Source of the DNA: Anaerolineae bacterium
GTDB taxonomy: Bacteria; Chloroflexota; Anaerolineae; 4572-78; J111
Length of the DNA: 64,000 bases
Assembly: GCA_022071955.1 (NCBI GenBank)
Contig: JAJVIM010000037.1
Coordinates: 15,881-79,880 of the forward strand
Direction of reading: 5' to 3'
The notes beneath the pieces are model-generated. The model made no database searches, was not told where the DNA came from, and saw only the letters and a program-made list of their open reading frames with translations. Shown one piece after another: positions 42,499-51,229 of the stretch (the first letter of the stretch is position 1; each line of letters starts with the position of its first letter). Position numbers and translations under genes: made by a program.

Positions 42499-43359
42499 AT
42501 GACTTACAAAGTTATCGACCCGCACTGCCACATTATCCCGCACCGCGAACCGGTATGGGGCTGGGGACCGCGCTTTACCGTTGAACAACTCATCGCCATG
42601 ATGGACCGCGATTACGACGTGATGGGCGAAGTGAAGCACGTGGAAAAAGCCGTGGTGATGACCGGCCTGGGCCTGACATCCGTTGACCACCGTTCGATTG
42701 CCGAATCGCACCAGTACGTACTGGAGAGCATCAAGAAATTCCCGGATCGCCTGTTTATGAATCCGGTCATTAACCCGCGCTACAACATAACAGACCAGCT
42801 CGACCAGATTCGGACCTGGAAAGACGATTACAACGTGCGCATGTTGAAACTGCATCCCAGCATGCACAACTACTACCTGCCGCTCTACGCCCCCTTCCCC
42901 GGCAATCGCAGCCGCGAATTGATTTACCCGGTTTTTGAGCTGGCCCGCGAACTGGATGTGCCGGTGATGATTCACATGGGCGAGTCGCCCTACTCGCTGC
43001 CCAATCAGATTGCACCCATTGCCGAAGCCTTTACCGACGTGCCGATCCTCTGCGCCCACTCCGGGGCCAACAACGTACCCAGCAACGCCTTCGACGCGAT
43101 TTTGCTGGCCCGCACCCACGATAACGTCTATCTCGGCACCAGTTGGGTGCAGATGCCGGAACTGGTGCAGATGTTTTACGCCATCGGCCCCGGCAAAATT
43201 ATTTACGAAAGCGACTGTTCGCCGCAGGCAATGGGCCAAACGCTGCGCATGGTTACTAACCTGCATCTGGCCCCGCCGCTGGGTGTTGGCGCCTCAAAGG
43301 ACCAAGTGTACCAGATGATTGGCGGTAACGCCGCTCAATTGTGCAAAATTCCAGTATAG
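42499..43359 (+). CDS. Amidohydrolase-2 family metal-dependent hydrolase/decarboxylase
   Basis: 286 aa. Metal ligands are complete: DPHCHI (His9, His11), IHMGESPYSLP (about 158-168), ILCAHSGANN (about 183-192) and the final Asp239 in YESDCSPQAMG. GWGPRF (21-26) is shared with the upstream paralogue. The fold and ligands are those of the ACMSD/2,6-dihydroxybenzoate decarboxylase group and lactone hydrolases. It would decarboxylate or hydrolyse a product of the molybdenum hydroxylase. It is expected to work with, or as a partner of, the ligand-poor paralogue encoded just before it. Confidence 0.88.
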   Translation: MTYKVIDPHCHIIPHREPVWGWGPRFTVEQLIAMMDRDYDVMGEVKHVEKAVVMTGLGLTSVDHRSIAESHQYVLESIKKFPDRLFMNPVINPRYNITDQLDQIRTWKDDYNVRMLKLHPSMHNYYLPLYAPFPGNRSRELIYPVFELARELDVPVMIHMGESPYSLPNQIAPIAEAFTDVPILCAHSGANNVPSNAFDAILLARTHDNVYLGTSWVQMPELVQMFYAIGPGKIIYESDCSPQAMGQTLRMVTNLHLAPPLGVGASKDQVYQMIGGNAAQLCKIPV

Positions 43360-43542
43360 CATAGAATAATGACTCGGTTCAGAAGTTCCGCAGTACCCGG
43401 CCCCGAGTCGCCGTCCACACGAGTCGCGGGGTGCATTACCCCAGATTCCCCGCTTTGGCCTTTGGTCACTCTGGCTGCGCTCGAAACTGCGTAACTTTCA
43501 AATATACCAATATAAATTTTTACTGCACGGAGGAGATAAACT
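43360..43542. other. Spacer with repeat remnants ahead of the BMP-type lipoprotein
   Basis: 183 bp without a credible gene. It contains G/C-rich pieces (CCCAGATTCCCCGC, CTTTGGCCTTTGGTCACTC) reminiscent of the dispersed repeat near 15840-15930. The ribosome-binding site GGAGGAGA lies just before the lipoprotein ATG at 43543. No strong internal promoter was recognised. Confidence 0.5.
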
Positions 43543-45564
43543 ATGAAAACGGGACGTTTGTTTGTTTTATTGACCATGTTCGTGCTGATGTCGCTGGTAG
43601 CGGCCTGCGGAGGCGGTGCTCAACCGGCCGCCGAACAGCCCGCGGCCCAGCAGCCGGCCGCCGAGCAACCGGCCGCCCAACAGCCGGCGGCCGAACAACC
43701 CGCGCCGGCGGAGAGCGGCAAACCGTTCAGAATGGGGCTGCTGGTGCCGGGCAGCGCCAACGATGAAGGCTGGAACCAGATTGCTTACGATGCCCTGCTG
43801 CGCATTGAAAAAGAGCTGGGTGCGGAAATCAGTTATGTTGAGCTGGAACAAAATCCGGCCTCTTTTGAAAAAGCTTTCCGCGATTACGCCAGCCAGGGGT
43901 ACAACGTGGTGTTGGGCCACGGTTTTGAATTTCAGGATGCCGCCCTGACCGTCTCCAAAGAATACCCCGCCACCATCTTTCTGATTTCCAGCAGCCGCAT
44001 CCACGAAGGCAACGTCATCGGCCTCAACACCGACTCCAGCCAGCCGTTCTACCTGATGGGTGTCATCGCCGCGATGACCGGTGACCGGGCCGGCATTGTT
44101 GGTGGGATGGAAATCCCGCCCGTCGCCGAAGCCATCACCGGCTTCATCAACGGCGCCCGCAGCGTCAAACCCGATTTCCAGGTCAGCAGCACCTACGTTG
44201 GCAACTTCACCGATGCCGCTGCCGCCAAAGAGGCTGCCCTGAGTATGCTCGATGAAGGCGCTACTTTTGTGGTGCCCGATGCCGATGTGGCCGGGCTGGG
44301 CGTCTATCAGGCGGTCTCGGAAAAAGGGCCGCAGATTGGCACCTTTGGCGCGTTTGGCGATTTCACCGACAAAGCCCCCGAGAACGTTCTGGGTAACTAT
44401 TTTGCCAACTACGGCCAGGGCATTGTCAACATTGCCAAAGAAATCAGGGATGGCACCTTCAAACCGACCGGTAACATTGAGTTTGGTCTGGACAATCCCG
44501 ATGTGATGTGGATTGAGTACAACGACAAAGCCGCCAATCCGGTCCCCGCCGATGTCCGTGCCGCCGTGGAAGAAGCTCAACAAAAAATCGTCAGCGGTGA
44601 GGTGAATACCCTGGCCGAACCCGGTGAAGCCGCGGCCGCGCCGGCGGAGAGCGGCAAACCGTTCAAAATGGGGCTGCTGGTGCCGGGCAGCGCCAACGAT
44701 GAAGGCTGGAACCAGATTGCTTACGATGCCCTGCTGCGCATTGAAAAAGAACTGGGCGCGGAAATCAGTTATGTTGAGCTGGAACAAAATCCGGCCTCTT
44801 TTGAAAAAGCTTTCCGCGATTACGCCAGCCAGGGGTACAACGTGGTGTTGGGCCACGGTTTTGAATTTCAGGATGCCGCCCTGACCGTCTCCAAAGAATA
44901 CCCCGCCACCATCTTTCTGATTTCCAGCAGCCGCATCCACGAAGGCAACGTCATCGGCCTCAACACCGACTCCAGCCAGCCGTTCTACCTGATGGGTGTC
45001 ATCGCCGCGATGACCGGTGACCGGGCCGGCATTGTTGGTGGGATGGAAATCCCGCCCGTCGCCGAAGCCATCACCGGCTTCATCAACGGCGCCCGCAGCG
45101 TCAAACCCGATTTCCAGGTCAGCAGCACCTACGTTGGCAACTTCACCGATGCCGCTGCCGCCAAAGAGGCTGCCCTGAGTATGCTCGATGAAGGCGCTAC
45201 TTTTGTGGTGCCCGATGCCGATGTGGCCGGGCTGGGCGTCTATCAGGCGGTCTCGGAAAAAGGGCCGCAGATTGGCACCTTTGGCGCGTTTGGCGATTTC
45301 ACCGACAAAGCCCCCGAGAACGTTCTGGGTAACTATTTTGCCAACTACGGCCAGGGCATTGTCAACATTGCCAAAGAAATCAGGGACGGCACCTTCAAAC
45401 CGACCGGTAACATTGAGTTTGGTCTGGGCAATCCCGATGTGATGTGGATTGAGTACAACGACAAAGCCGCCAATCCGGTCTCCGCCGATGTCCGCGCCGC
45501 CGTCGAAGAAGCTCAACAAAAAATCGTCAGCGGTGAGGTGAATACCCTGGCGCCCGTTGAATAA
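43543..45564 (+). CDS. BMP/PnrA-family lipoprotein with two tandem substrate-binding domains
   Basis: 673 aa, about twice the family length. A lipoprotein signal (Cys22 in LVAACGGG) is followed by a Gln/Pro/Ala linker (about 26-56). Two almost identical BMP-type binding domains come next (about 57-360 and 369-670), each beginning MGLLVPGSANDEGWNQIAYD. They are joined by a short AAAAPAESG linker. BMP proteins deliver purine nucleosides or related solutes to the permeases encoded next. Two domains on one anchor are unusual. The domains differ by only a handful of residues (for example Arg/Lys at the first position, Asp/Gly and Pro/Ser near the end), so the duplication is recent. ATG follows GGAGGAGA. 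Confidence 0.92.
   Translation: MKTGRLFVLLTMFVLMSLVAACGGGAQPAAEQPAAQQPAAEQPAAQQPAAEQPAPAESGKPFRMGLLVPGSANDEGWNQIAYDALLRIEKELGAEISYVELEQNPASFEKAFRDYASQGYNVVLGHGFEFQDAALTVSKEYPATIFLISSSRIHEGNVIGLNTDSSQPFYLMGVIAAMTGDRAGIVGGMEIPPVAEAITGFINGARSVKPDFQVSSTYVGNFTDAAAAKEAALSMLDEGATFVVPDADVAGLGVYQAVSEKGPQIGTFGAFGDFTDKAPENVLGNYFANYGQGIVNIAKEIRDGTFKPTGNIEFGLDNPDVMWIEYNDKAANPVPADVRAAVEEAQQKIVSGEVNTLAEPGEAAAAPAESGKPFKMGLLVPGSANDEGWNQIAYDALLRIEKELGAEISYVELEQNPASFEKAFRDYASQGYNVVLGHGFEFQDAALTVSKEYPATIFLISSSRIHEGNVIGLNTDSSQPFYLMGVIAAMTGDRAGIVGGMEIPPVAEAITGFINGARSVKPDFQVSSTYVGNFTDAAAAKEAALSMLDEGATFVVPDADVAGLGVYQAVSEKGPQIGTFGAFGDFTDKAPENVLGNYFANYGQGIVNIAKEIRDGTFKPTGNIEFGLGNPDVMWIEYNDKAANPVSADVRAAVEEAQQKIVSGEVNTLAPVE
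43702..44614 (+). repeat. Tandem duplication, first copy (BMP domain)
   Basis: This 913-bp segment matches 44638-45550 at a fixed offset of 936 bp. By eye I count roughly eight single-base differences, most of them in the first 60 or last 150 bases of the unit. The middle is identical in long stretches. Confidence 0.93.
44638..45550 (+). repeat. Tandem duplication, second copy (BMP domain)
   Basis: Second copy of the 913-bp unit. The 23 bases between copies encode the linker. The duplication preserves the reading frame because the offset (936) is a multiple of three. Confidence 0.93.
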
Positions 45565-45613
45565 CCCGTTTTTGCTCAAAAACGCCGGTTAAAGTACACC
45601 AACCCAAAACCCC

Positions 45614-45654
45614 CGCGGGGGCGCGGTCAACATTAGTCCAGCCGCGCCCCCGCG
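45614..45654. repeat. GC-rich hairpin between lipoprotein and permease genes
   Basis: The left arm CGCGGGGGCGCGG (45614-45626) pairs perfectly with 45642-45654 around a 15-base loop. AAAATT follows rather than a T-run. Its place after a binding-protein gene mirrors the hairpin at 23312-23341 in the other importer, which suggests a shared way to make more binding protein than permease. Confidence 0.85.
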
Positions 45655-45691
45655 AAAATTGTAGACAGATAGCCTTCGGAGAGTCTAGATT

Positions 45692-46798
45692 ATGAGCGAG
45701 ACTCACACCACTATCGCCTCCTCATCCGAGCAACCTCCTCCTGCCGAACCTGCAATGGGCGGAATGCGGATTTGGGACAGCTTTAGCAGTATTCTGATGC
45801 CAATTGGGGCCATCGCCGTGGCCCTGCTCATCAGCGGCCTTATTTTGCTGGCCGCCGGTTACAATCCCATCGAAGCCTTCCGGGTGATGTGGGCGGGCGC
45901 CTTTAGCGATATGCGCACCTTCACCGAAGTGCTGCTCAAAGCCACGCCGCTGATTCTGATTGGGATTGGGCTGGCCGTGGCCTTTCGGTGCAGCATCTGG
46001 AACATTGGCGCCGAAGGGCAGTTTTACGTGGGCGCGGTGTTCAGCACCGCCGCCGGTATTTTTCTGGCCGATCTGCCGGCCATCGTTCTCATCCCGCTGG
46101 TGTTGCTGGTGGGCACCATCGGCGGGGCGCTGTGGGCCATGCTGGCCGGCTGGCTCAAGGTTCGCTTTGGAGCCAGCGAAATCGTGACCACCATTATGCT
46201 CAACTATATCGCCATCATTGGCACCGGCTATCTGGTGACCGGCCCAATAATTGAAGAAGTGGGCAAATTTCCCCAAACAGCCAAAATCGCCGAAGCAGCT
46301 TATCTGCCCCGTTTTTTGCCGCCCACCCGGCTGCATATCGGTTTTATTCTGGCCGTGGTGCTGGCTTTTCTGATTTACCTGCTGATTTTTAAAACCAGCG
46401 CCGGCTACGCCATCCGGGCGGTAGGCATTAACGCCGAAGCGGCCCGCTACGCCGGGATGAATGTGAACGGCAACATTTTGCTGGCCATGGCCATCAGTGG
46501 CGGGATGGCCGGGTTGGCCGGCGCAGTAGAGGTGGCCGGGCTAACCTATCGTCTTTACCAGCAAATTTCCCCCGGTTACGGCTTTGAGGGAATTGCCGTG
46601 GCGCTGCTGGCCAACAACCACCCGCTGGGCATCATCTTTAGCGGCATTTTGTTTGGCGCGCTGCGTTCCGGCTCGGAAGTGATGCAAATGAACGCCAAAG
46701 TGCCGTCGGTGCTGGTGTTTGCCATTCAGGGGCTGGTCATTTTGTCGGTAGTGGCCTTTGGCGCGTACTCCCTGCACGCCAGTCGTCGGAGAGGTTAA
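45692..46798 (+). CDS. BMP-type ABC importer permease 1 (nucleoside class)
   Basis: 368 aa. A hydrophilic N terminus of about 28 residues precedes eight or nine membrane helices. The BPD_transp_2 features AFRCSIWNIGAEGQFYVGA (about 91-109) and AIRAVGINAEAARYAGMNV (about 239-257), the ATPase-contact loop, are present. It forms the membrane channel with the next gene product. The start has GGAGAGTCTAGATT upstream. Two bases separate its stop from the next ATG. Confidence 0.92.
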   Translation: MSETHTTIASSSEQPPPAEPAMGGMRIWDSFSSILMPIGAIAVALLISGLILLAAGYNPIEAFRVMWAGAFSDMRTFTEVLLKATPLILIGIGLAVAFRCSIWNIGAEGQFYVGAVFSTAAGIFLADLPAIVLIPLVLLVGTIGGALWAMLAGWLKVRFGASEIVTTIMLNYIAIIGTGYLVTGPIIEEVGKFPQTAKIAEAAYLPRFLPPTRLHIGFILAVVLAFLIYLLIFKTSAGYAIRAVGINAEAARYAGMNVNGNILLAMAISGGMAGLAGAVEVAGLTYRLYQQISPGYGFEGIAVALLANNHPLGIIFSGILFGALRSGSEVMQMNAKVPSVLVFAIQGLVILSVVAFGAYSLHASRRRG

Positions 46799-46800
46799 AA

Positions 46801-47730
46801 ATGGACTTTATTTTCTGGATTGCCGTTTCGCAGAGTGTGCTGGCTGCCAGTTGGCGGCTGGCCACCCCGTTGATTTATGCCGCCATCGGCGAAGTGTTCA
46901 CCGAGCGCTCCGGCGTGCTGAATATTGGCCTGGAAGGGGTAATGCTGATGGGTGCATTTGCCGGCTTTGCGGCCACCTTTTACACCGAAAGCCTGCTGAT
47001 TGGCCTGCTGGCGGCGGTGCTGGTGGGCGCACTCAGCGGTTTGTTATTTGGCCTGTTTACCGTCACCATCAAAGCCAATCAAATTGTGGTTGGCGCGGCG
47101 ATGAATCTGGTTGGTCTGGGGTTGACCGGTTTTCTGTACCGCGCTCTGTTTTCCGGCAAATCTCAGGGGATTGACCCCTTCAAGCCGCTGAACATCCCTT
47201 TTCTCAGCGACATCCCCTTTGTGGGCGAAATATTGTTTAAACACAACATTCTGGTGTACGGCACGGTGGTACTGGTGCTGGCGGCCTCGTTTGTGCTGTA
47301 CCGCACCGCCTTTGGCCTGTCTACCCGCGCCGTTGGCGAGCACCCCCGCGCCGCCGATACCGTGGGTATCAACGTTTTCAGACTGCGTTATATGGGCATC
47401 ATCATTGGCACCTCGCTGACAGCGCTGGGTGGAGCCTATCTGACAATGGCCCACACCAACCAGTTTGTCGAGGGGCTGACCACCGGGCGTGGATTCATCG
47501 CGCTGGCGGTGGTGGTGTTTGGCCGCTGGTCGCCAAAAGGAGCGTTTTGGGCTTCGCTGTTGTTTGGCCTGTTCTTTGCCTTGCAACTACGTTTGCAGGC
47601 AATGTCGAACCTGGCCATCCCGTATCAATTTTTGCAGGCCCTGCCCTACGTGATGACCCTGGTGGTGCTGGTCAGTTTGCGCGGGCGCTCGGCCTCACCC
47701 AAGGCGCTGGGCGTGCCGTACCAGCATTAA
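46801..47730 (+). CDS. BMP-type ABC importer permease 2 (nucleoside class)
   Basis: 309 aa, about eight to nine helices. IGEVFTERSGVLNIGLEGVM (about 31-50) and STRAVGEHPRAADTVGINV (about 176-194) are the family markers. It pairs with permease 1. The order lipoprotein, permease, permease, ATPase is that of nucleoside/riboflavin-type importers, although the ATPase gene usually precedes the permeases. Confidence 0.92.
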   Translation: MDFIFWIAVSQSVLAASWRLATPLIYAAIGEVFTERSGVLNIGLEGVMLMGAFAGFAATFYTESLLIGLLAAVLVGALSGLLFGLFTVTIKANQIVVGAAMNLVGLGLTGFLYRALFSGKSQGIDPFKPLNIPFLSDIPFVGEILFKHNILVYGTVVLVLAASFVLYRTAFGLSTRAVGEHPRAADTVGINVFRLRYMGIIIGTSLTALGGAYLTMAHTNQFVEGLTTGRGFIALAVVVFGRWSPKGAFWASLLFGLFFALQLRLQAMSNLAIPYQFLQALPYVMTLVVLVSLRGRSASPKALGVPYQH

Positions 47731-47734
47731 TCAC

Positions 47735-47790
47735 GTGTTGCGTGTTACGTGATGAGTTTTTGCCAGGCATCTCTATGCAACACGCAACAC
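47735..47790. repeat. Hairpin-forming GTGTTGCGTGTT repeat within importer operon
   Basis: GTGTTGCGTGTT (47735-47746) and AACACGCAACAC (47779-47790) are perfect complements 32 bases apart, and a smaller palindrome, TCACGT...ACGTGA (47731-47752), lies at the start. It fills the 109-bp gap before the ATPase gene and is probably a dispersed intergenic repeat. Confidence 0.75.
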
Positions 47791-47839
47791 ATTCCACGCA
47801 GACAACGAAACCTGTGTTCGGCTGCAAAGGACAACCCTT

Positions 47840-49360
47840 ATGAACCAACCCTTACTCTCAATGGAAAACATCGTCAAAACTTTTCCCGGCGTGGTGGCCA
47901 ACAAAGGCATCAACCTCACCGTCAACGCCGGCGAAATTCACTCGCTGCTGGGCGAAAACGGGGCCGGCAAATCGGTGTTGATGAGTATTCTCTACGGCCT
48001 GTACCAGCCGGACGAAGGCCAGATTTACTACAAAGGCCAGCCGCTGCACGTGACTTCGCCCAAAGACGCCATCCGCAACCGGATTGGGATGGTGCATCAG
48101 CATTTTATGCTGGTGCCCACGCTCACGGTGGCAGAAAATGTTATTTTGGGCCAGTACCAGCCCTGGCAGGCGTTGAATAATATGGACCAGGTGGCGGCGC
48201 GCATCCGCCAGATGAGCAGCGATTTTGGCCTCAACGTCGATCCGCTGGCGTTGATTGGCGACCTTTCTGTGGGCGAGCAGCAGCGGGTGGAAATCCTTAA
48301 AAACCTTTACCACGGCGCCGACCTGCTGATTCTGGACGAACCGACCGCGGTACTGACCCCGCAGGAAACGGAGCACCTGCTGAAATTTTTGCGTGAGCTG
48401 GCCGACCGCGGTCTGACCATCATTTTTATCACCCACAAACTGGACGAAGTGATGCAGGTGAGCGACCGGGTAACGGTGCTACGCGACGGCAAAGTAGTGG
48501 CCACCATCAACACCAGCGAAACCAACCCGCGCCAGTTGGCCCGTCTGATGGTGGGCCGTGAGGTGCTGATGGAACTGCCTCGCAAGCACGGCGAAGCCGG
48601 GCAGGTGGTGCTGGCCGTTGAAAAGCTGGCCGTGGACGATGAGCGCGGCCTGCCGGCGGTGCGCGGCATTTCTTTTAACGTGCGCGCGCAGGAGATTGTC
48701 GGCATTGCCGGCGTCTCCGGCAACGGCCAGAGCGAACTGGCCCTGGCCCTGGCCGGGCTGCGGCCGGTTCACAGCGGCCAGATTTTGCTGGATGGCAAAG
48801 CCGTGCAAAACATGCCCCCCCGCGAATTGAGCCGGCTGGGTGTGGCGCATATTCCGGAAGACCGCCAGCGGATGGGAGTAGTGCTGCCCTTCTCCGTGGC
48901 CGAAAATATGATTTTGCACGAATACAACCAGCCGCCCTTTGTTCGGCGCGGATTTTTGGCCTCGCGCACCATTCTCAACCACGCCCGCAGCCTGGTTAAA
49001 AAATTCGATGTCCGGTTGTCTGGCGTGGAAGTGGCAATGGCCAACCTGTCGGGCGGCAACCAGCAGAAAGCGGTGGTGGCCCGCGAACTGCACCGCAACC
49101 CGCATTTTATGCTGGTCAATCAACCCACGCGTGGCATCGACATTGGCGCGACGGAATTTGTGTTGCAGCAAATTCTGGCTCACCGCGATAACGGCGCGGC
49201 GGTGCTGCTGATTTCAACCGAGCTGGAAGAGTTGTTCGCGGTGAGCGACCGGATTCTGGTGATGTACGAGGGCGAACTGGTGGGCGAAGTGCCACCCGAC
49301 CGCAATCTGGTGGAAGAAGTGGGCCTGATGATGGCCGGAAAGAAAATGGGGGTAGCCTGA
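47840..49360 (+). CDS. BMP-type ABC importer ATPase with two nucleotide-binding domains
   Basis: 506 aa, two ABC domains in one chain as is usual for this class. The first has GENGAGKS (38-45), LSVGEQQRVEIL and LLILDEPTAVLTP. The second has the degenerate P-loop GVSGNGQSEL (about 291), signature LSGGNQQK, and MLVNQPTRGIDIG in place of a normal Walker B DEP (Asn-Gln-Pro). The second site is expected to be weak or inactive, as in RbsA/NupO-like proteins. It energises the two permeases. Its stop overlaps the UbiD-type start by 4 bp or less (TGATG). Confidence 0.93.
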   Translation: MNQPLLSMENIVKTFPGVVANKGINLTVNAGEIHSLLGENGAGKSVLMSILYGLYQPDEGQIYYKGQPLHVTSPKDAIRNRIGMVHQHFMLVPTLTVAENVILGQYQPWQALNNMDQVAARIRQMSSDFGLNVDPLALIGDLSVGEQQRVEILKNLYHGADLLILDEPTAVLTPQETEHLLKFLRELADRGLTIIFITHKLDEVMQVSDRVTVLRDGKVVATINTSETNPRQLARLMVGREVLMELPRKHGEAGQVVLAVEKLAVDDERGLPAVRGISFNVRAQEIVGIAGVSGNGQSELALALAGLRPVHSGQILLDGKAVQNMPPRELSRLGVAHIPEDRQRMGVVLPFSVAENMILHEYNQPPFVRRGFLASRTILNHARSLVKKFDVRLSGVEVAMANLSGGNQQKAVVARELHRNPHFMLVNQPTRGIDIGATEFVLQQILAHRDNGAAVLLISTELEELFAVSDRILVMYEGELVGEVPPDRNLVEEVGLMMAGKKMGVA

Positions 49361-50706
49361 TGACGTCACTGCGAGCATTTTTGGATTCACTGCCGGATGA
49401 TGAATTTTTGCGAATTTCCGAACCCATCGATCTGGATCATCTGCCCACCGCGCTGGTGCTGGCTCTGGAAAAACAGCGCACGTTTCCGGTGGTGGTCATC
49501 GAACAGCCGCAGGGGTTTGATATGCCGGTCATCGTCAACCTGTTTGCCGACCGCGACCGCATCGCCCGGATGGCCGGCGGCGCAACGGCGACCGATTTTA
49601 ACGAATTGTGGCTAAAGGCCGAACACAACCCGCTGCCGCCGGTGATTGTTGAGTCCGGGCCGGTGCAGGAGGTCGTGCAGTTTGGCGATGACATCAACAC
49701 CGAACTGCTGCCCATCAGCCGCCATTTTGAGCAGGACGCGGGGCGGTACATCGGTTCCGGGATTTTGGTCTGCAAAGACCCCGATACCGGCGTGCGCAAT
49801 CTCAGCTACCAGCGTTTGCAAATGAAGGGCAAAAATCGGTTTGGAGCCAGTTTGCACTCGCGCGGCCACATTTGGGAGCATTTGCAACGGGCCGAAGCTC
49901 GCGGCCAAAATCTGGAGGTGGCGGTAGTGCTGGGGGCGCACCCGGCGGTGCATCTGGCGGCCGGGGCCAAAGTAGCGATGGAAGTGGACGAGTTCGATAT
50001 TGCCGGGGCGCTGATTGGCCGGCCGGTGGAGCTGGTCAAATGCAAAACCATCGATGTGGAAGTGCCGGCCAACGCCGAAATTGTCATCGAGGGCGAAATT
50101 CTGGCCAACACCCACGAGGACGAAGGGCCATACGGCGAATACACCGGCTACTCCACTTTTCGCTCAACCCGCAACCTGTTTGTGGTGAAGGCCATTACCC
50201 GCCGGGCCAACCCCATCTATCTGGATTTGATTCCCGGCTACTCCACCGAGCACCTGCTGCTGGGCCGGGTGGCCAAAGAAGCGCACGTGTACCATCGCCT
50301 CAAAGAGGTAGTGCCGACGCTCAAAGCGCTCAATTACCCCAAATCCGGCACCCACTTTCACGCCTACATGTCGTTTACCAAAAGCGCCGAGGGGCAGGCT
50401 CGCCACGCGCTGATGCTGCTGTTTGGGCTTGATAGCTACATCAAGCTGGCCGTGGCCGTGGATGACGACGTGGACGTGTACAACGAAGAGGACGTGCTGT
50501 GGGCGCTTGCCACCCGTTTTCAGGCCGATACCGATATGTTTATGGTGCCAAAAGTGTTCTGCAACCGGCTTGACCCCTCTTCTGTGGACGGGATGTCGGC
50601 CAAGCTGGGGCTGGACGCTACCGCCCCGCTCGATTGGGATGTGGAGCGCACTTCGCTGCCGGCCGCCGCTGTTGGGGCCGCGGCGGCGCTGCTGGCAAAA
50701 CGGTAA
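49360..50706 (+). CDS. ubiD: UbiD-family prenylated-FMN decarboxylase
   Basis: 448 aa. UbiD markers are NLSYQRLQMKGKNRFG (about 147-162), the cofactor-binding VAVVLGAHPAVH (about 187-198) and the Glu-rich EGPYGEYTGY (about 249-258), which contains the catalytic Glu pair region. These enzymes need prenylated FMN made by UbiX, which is not in this window. They decarboxylate, or in reverse carboxylate, aromatic or unsaturated acids. It is the last gene of the plus-strand operon, coupled to the ATPase by overlap, so uptake, hydroxylation and decarboxylation genes are in one unit. It is convergent with the SRPBCC gene, with 1 bp between stops. Confidence 0.93.
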   Translation: MTSLRAFLDSLPDDEFLRISEPIDLDHLPTALVLALEKQRTFPVVVIEQPQGFDMPVIVNLFADRDRIARMAGGATATDFNELWLKAEHNPLPPVIVESGPVQEVVQFGDDINTELLPISRHFEQDAGRYIGSGILVCKDPDTGVRNLSYQRLQMKGKNRFGASLHSRGHIWEHLQRAEARGQNLEVAVVLGAHPAVHLAAGAKVAMEVDEFDIAGALIGRPVELVKCKTIDVEVPANAEIVIEGEILANTHEDEGPYGEYTGYSTFRSTRNLFVVKAITRRANPIYLDLIPGYSTEHLLLGRVAKEAHVYHRLKEVVPTLKALNYPKSGTHFHAYMSFTKSAEGQARHALMLLFGLDSYIKLAVAVDDDVDVYNEEDVLWALATRFQADTDMFMVPKVFCNRLDPSSVDGMSAKLGLDATAPLDWDVERTSLPAAAVGAAAALLAKR

Positions 50707-50707
50707 A

Positions 50708-51229
50708 TCAATTCTGTTCCAAACGCTGTTTGAGTTGCTCAAGGTTAACGGCGCAGGCCCGTTCAAGTCCCGTTGCGCCGGCCGCATCGATCATACGCTG
50801 GGCCGCGCCGTTTTGCGGCCGATAAACAAACCGTTGGGTCAGGCAGGTGGCCTGGTCTTGCGGCTCCAAAAGCAGTTCCCACTGGGCCAGGTTAAAAAAT
50901 CCATCACCTTTGGGCACGCCTGCCTGCCAGGCTATGCGCCGGTTCGGTTCCAGCGCCGTTATCTCGGCCCGGCTGTAGGTTTTGGCCCCGCTCAATACAC
51001 CGTTCAAAAAATGGAACATCATCGGCAGCTTTTGCCACAGAGTCACCGGCGGCGGCCCTTCCTGGGTTTGAAACGTTGCGCCCACACGGGTGGGGCCATC
51101 GGACTCCGGCCGGACGCGCTGAAGGTTTTTTACCCACTCCGGGTGGCGGGGAAAATCCAGCAAATAGGCATAAACTTTGGCCACCGGGGCGTTGATCACT
51201 ATTGAAATTTGGCCACTGACCTCGTTCAT
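50708..51229 (-). CDS. SRPBCC / polyketide-cyclase-like protein
   Basis: 173 aa START-like domain: INAPVAKVYAYLLDFPRHPEW near the front, then a cupped sheet and a C-terminal helix (GLERACAVNLEQLKQRLEQ). It probably binds a hydrophobic small molecule. The ATG overlaps the stop of the alpha/beta hydrolase by 4 bp (ATGA), so the pair is coupled. Enzymatic function cannot be inferred. Confidence 0.8.
   Translation of the reverse strand: MNEVSGQISIVINAPVAKVYAYLLDFPRHPEWVKNLQRVRPESDGPTRVGATFQTQEGPPPVTLWQKLPMMFHFLNGVLSGAKTYSRAEITALEPNRRIAWQAGVPKGDGFFNLAQWELLLEPQDQATCLTQRFVYRPQNGAAQRMIDAAGATGLERACAVNLEQLKQRLEQN

Noticed and set aside
43567-45579. 670-residue open frame antisense to the BMP lipoprotein
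   Set aside because: It mirrors the codon bias of the real gene, has no family resemblance and inherits the tandem repeat from the opposite strand.
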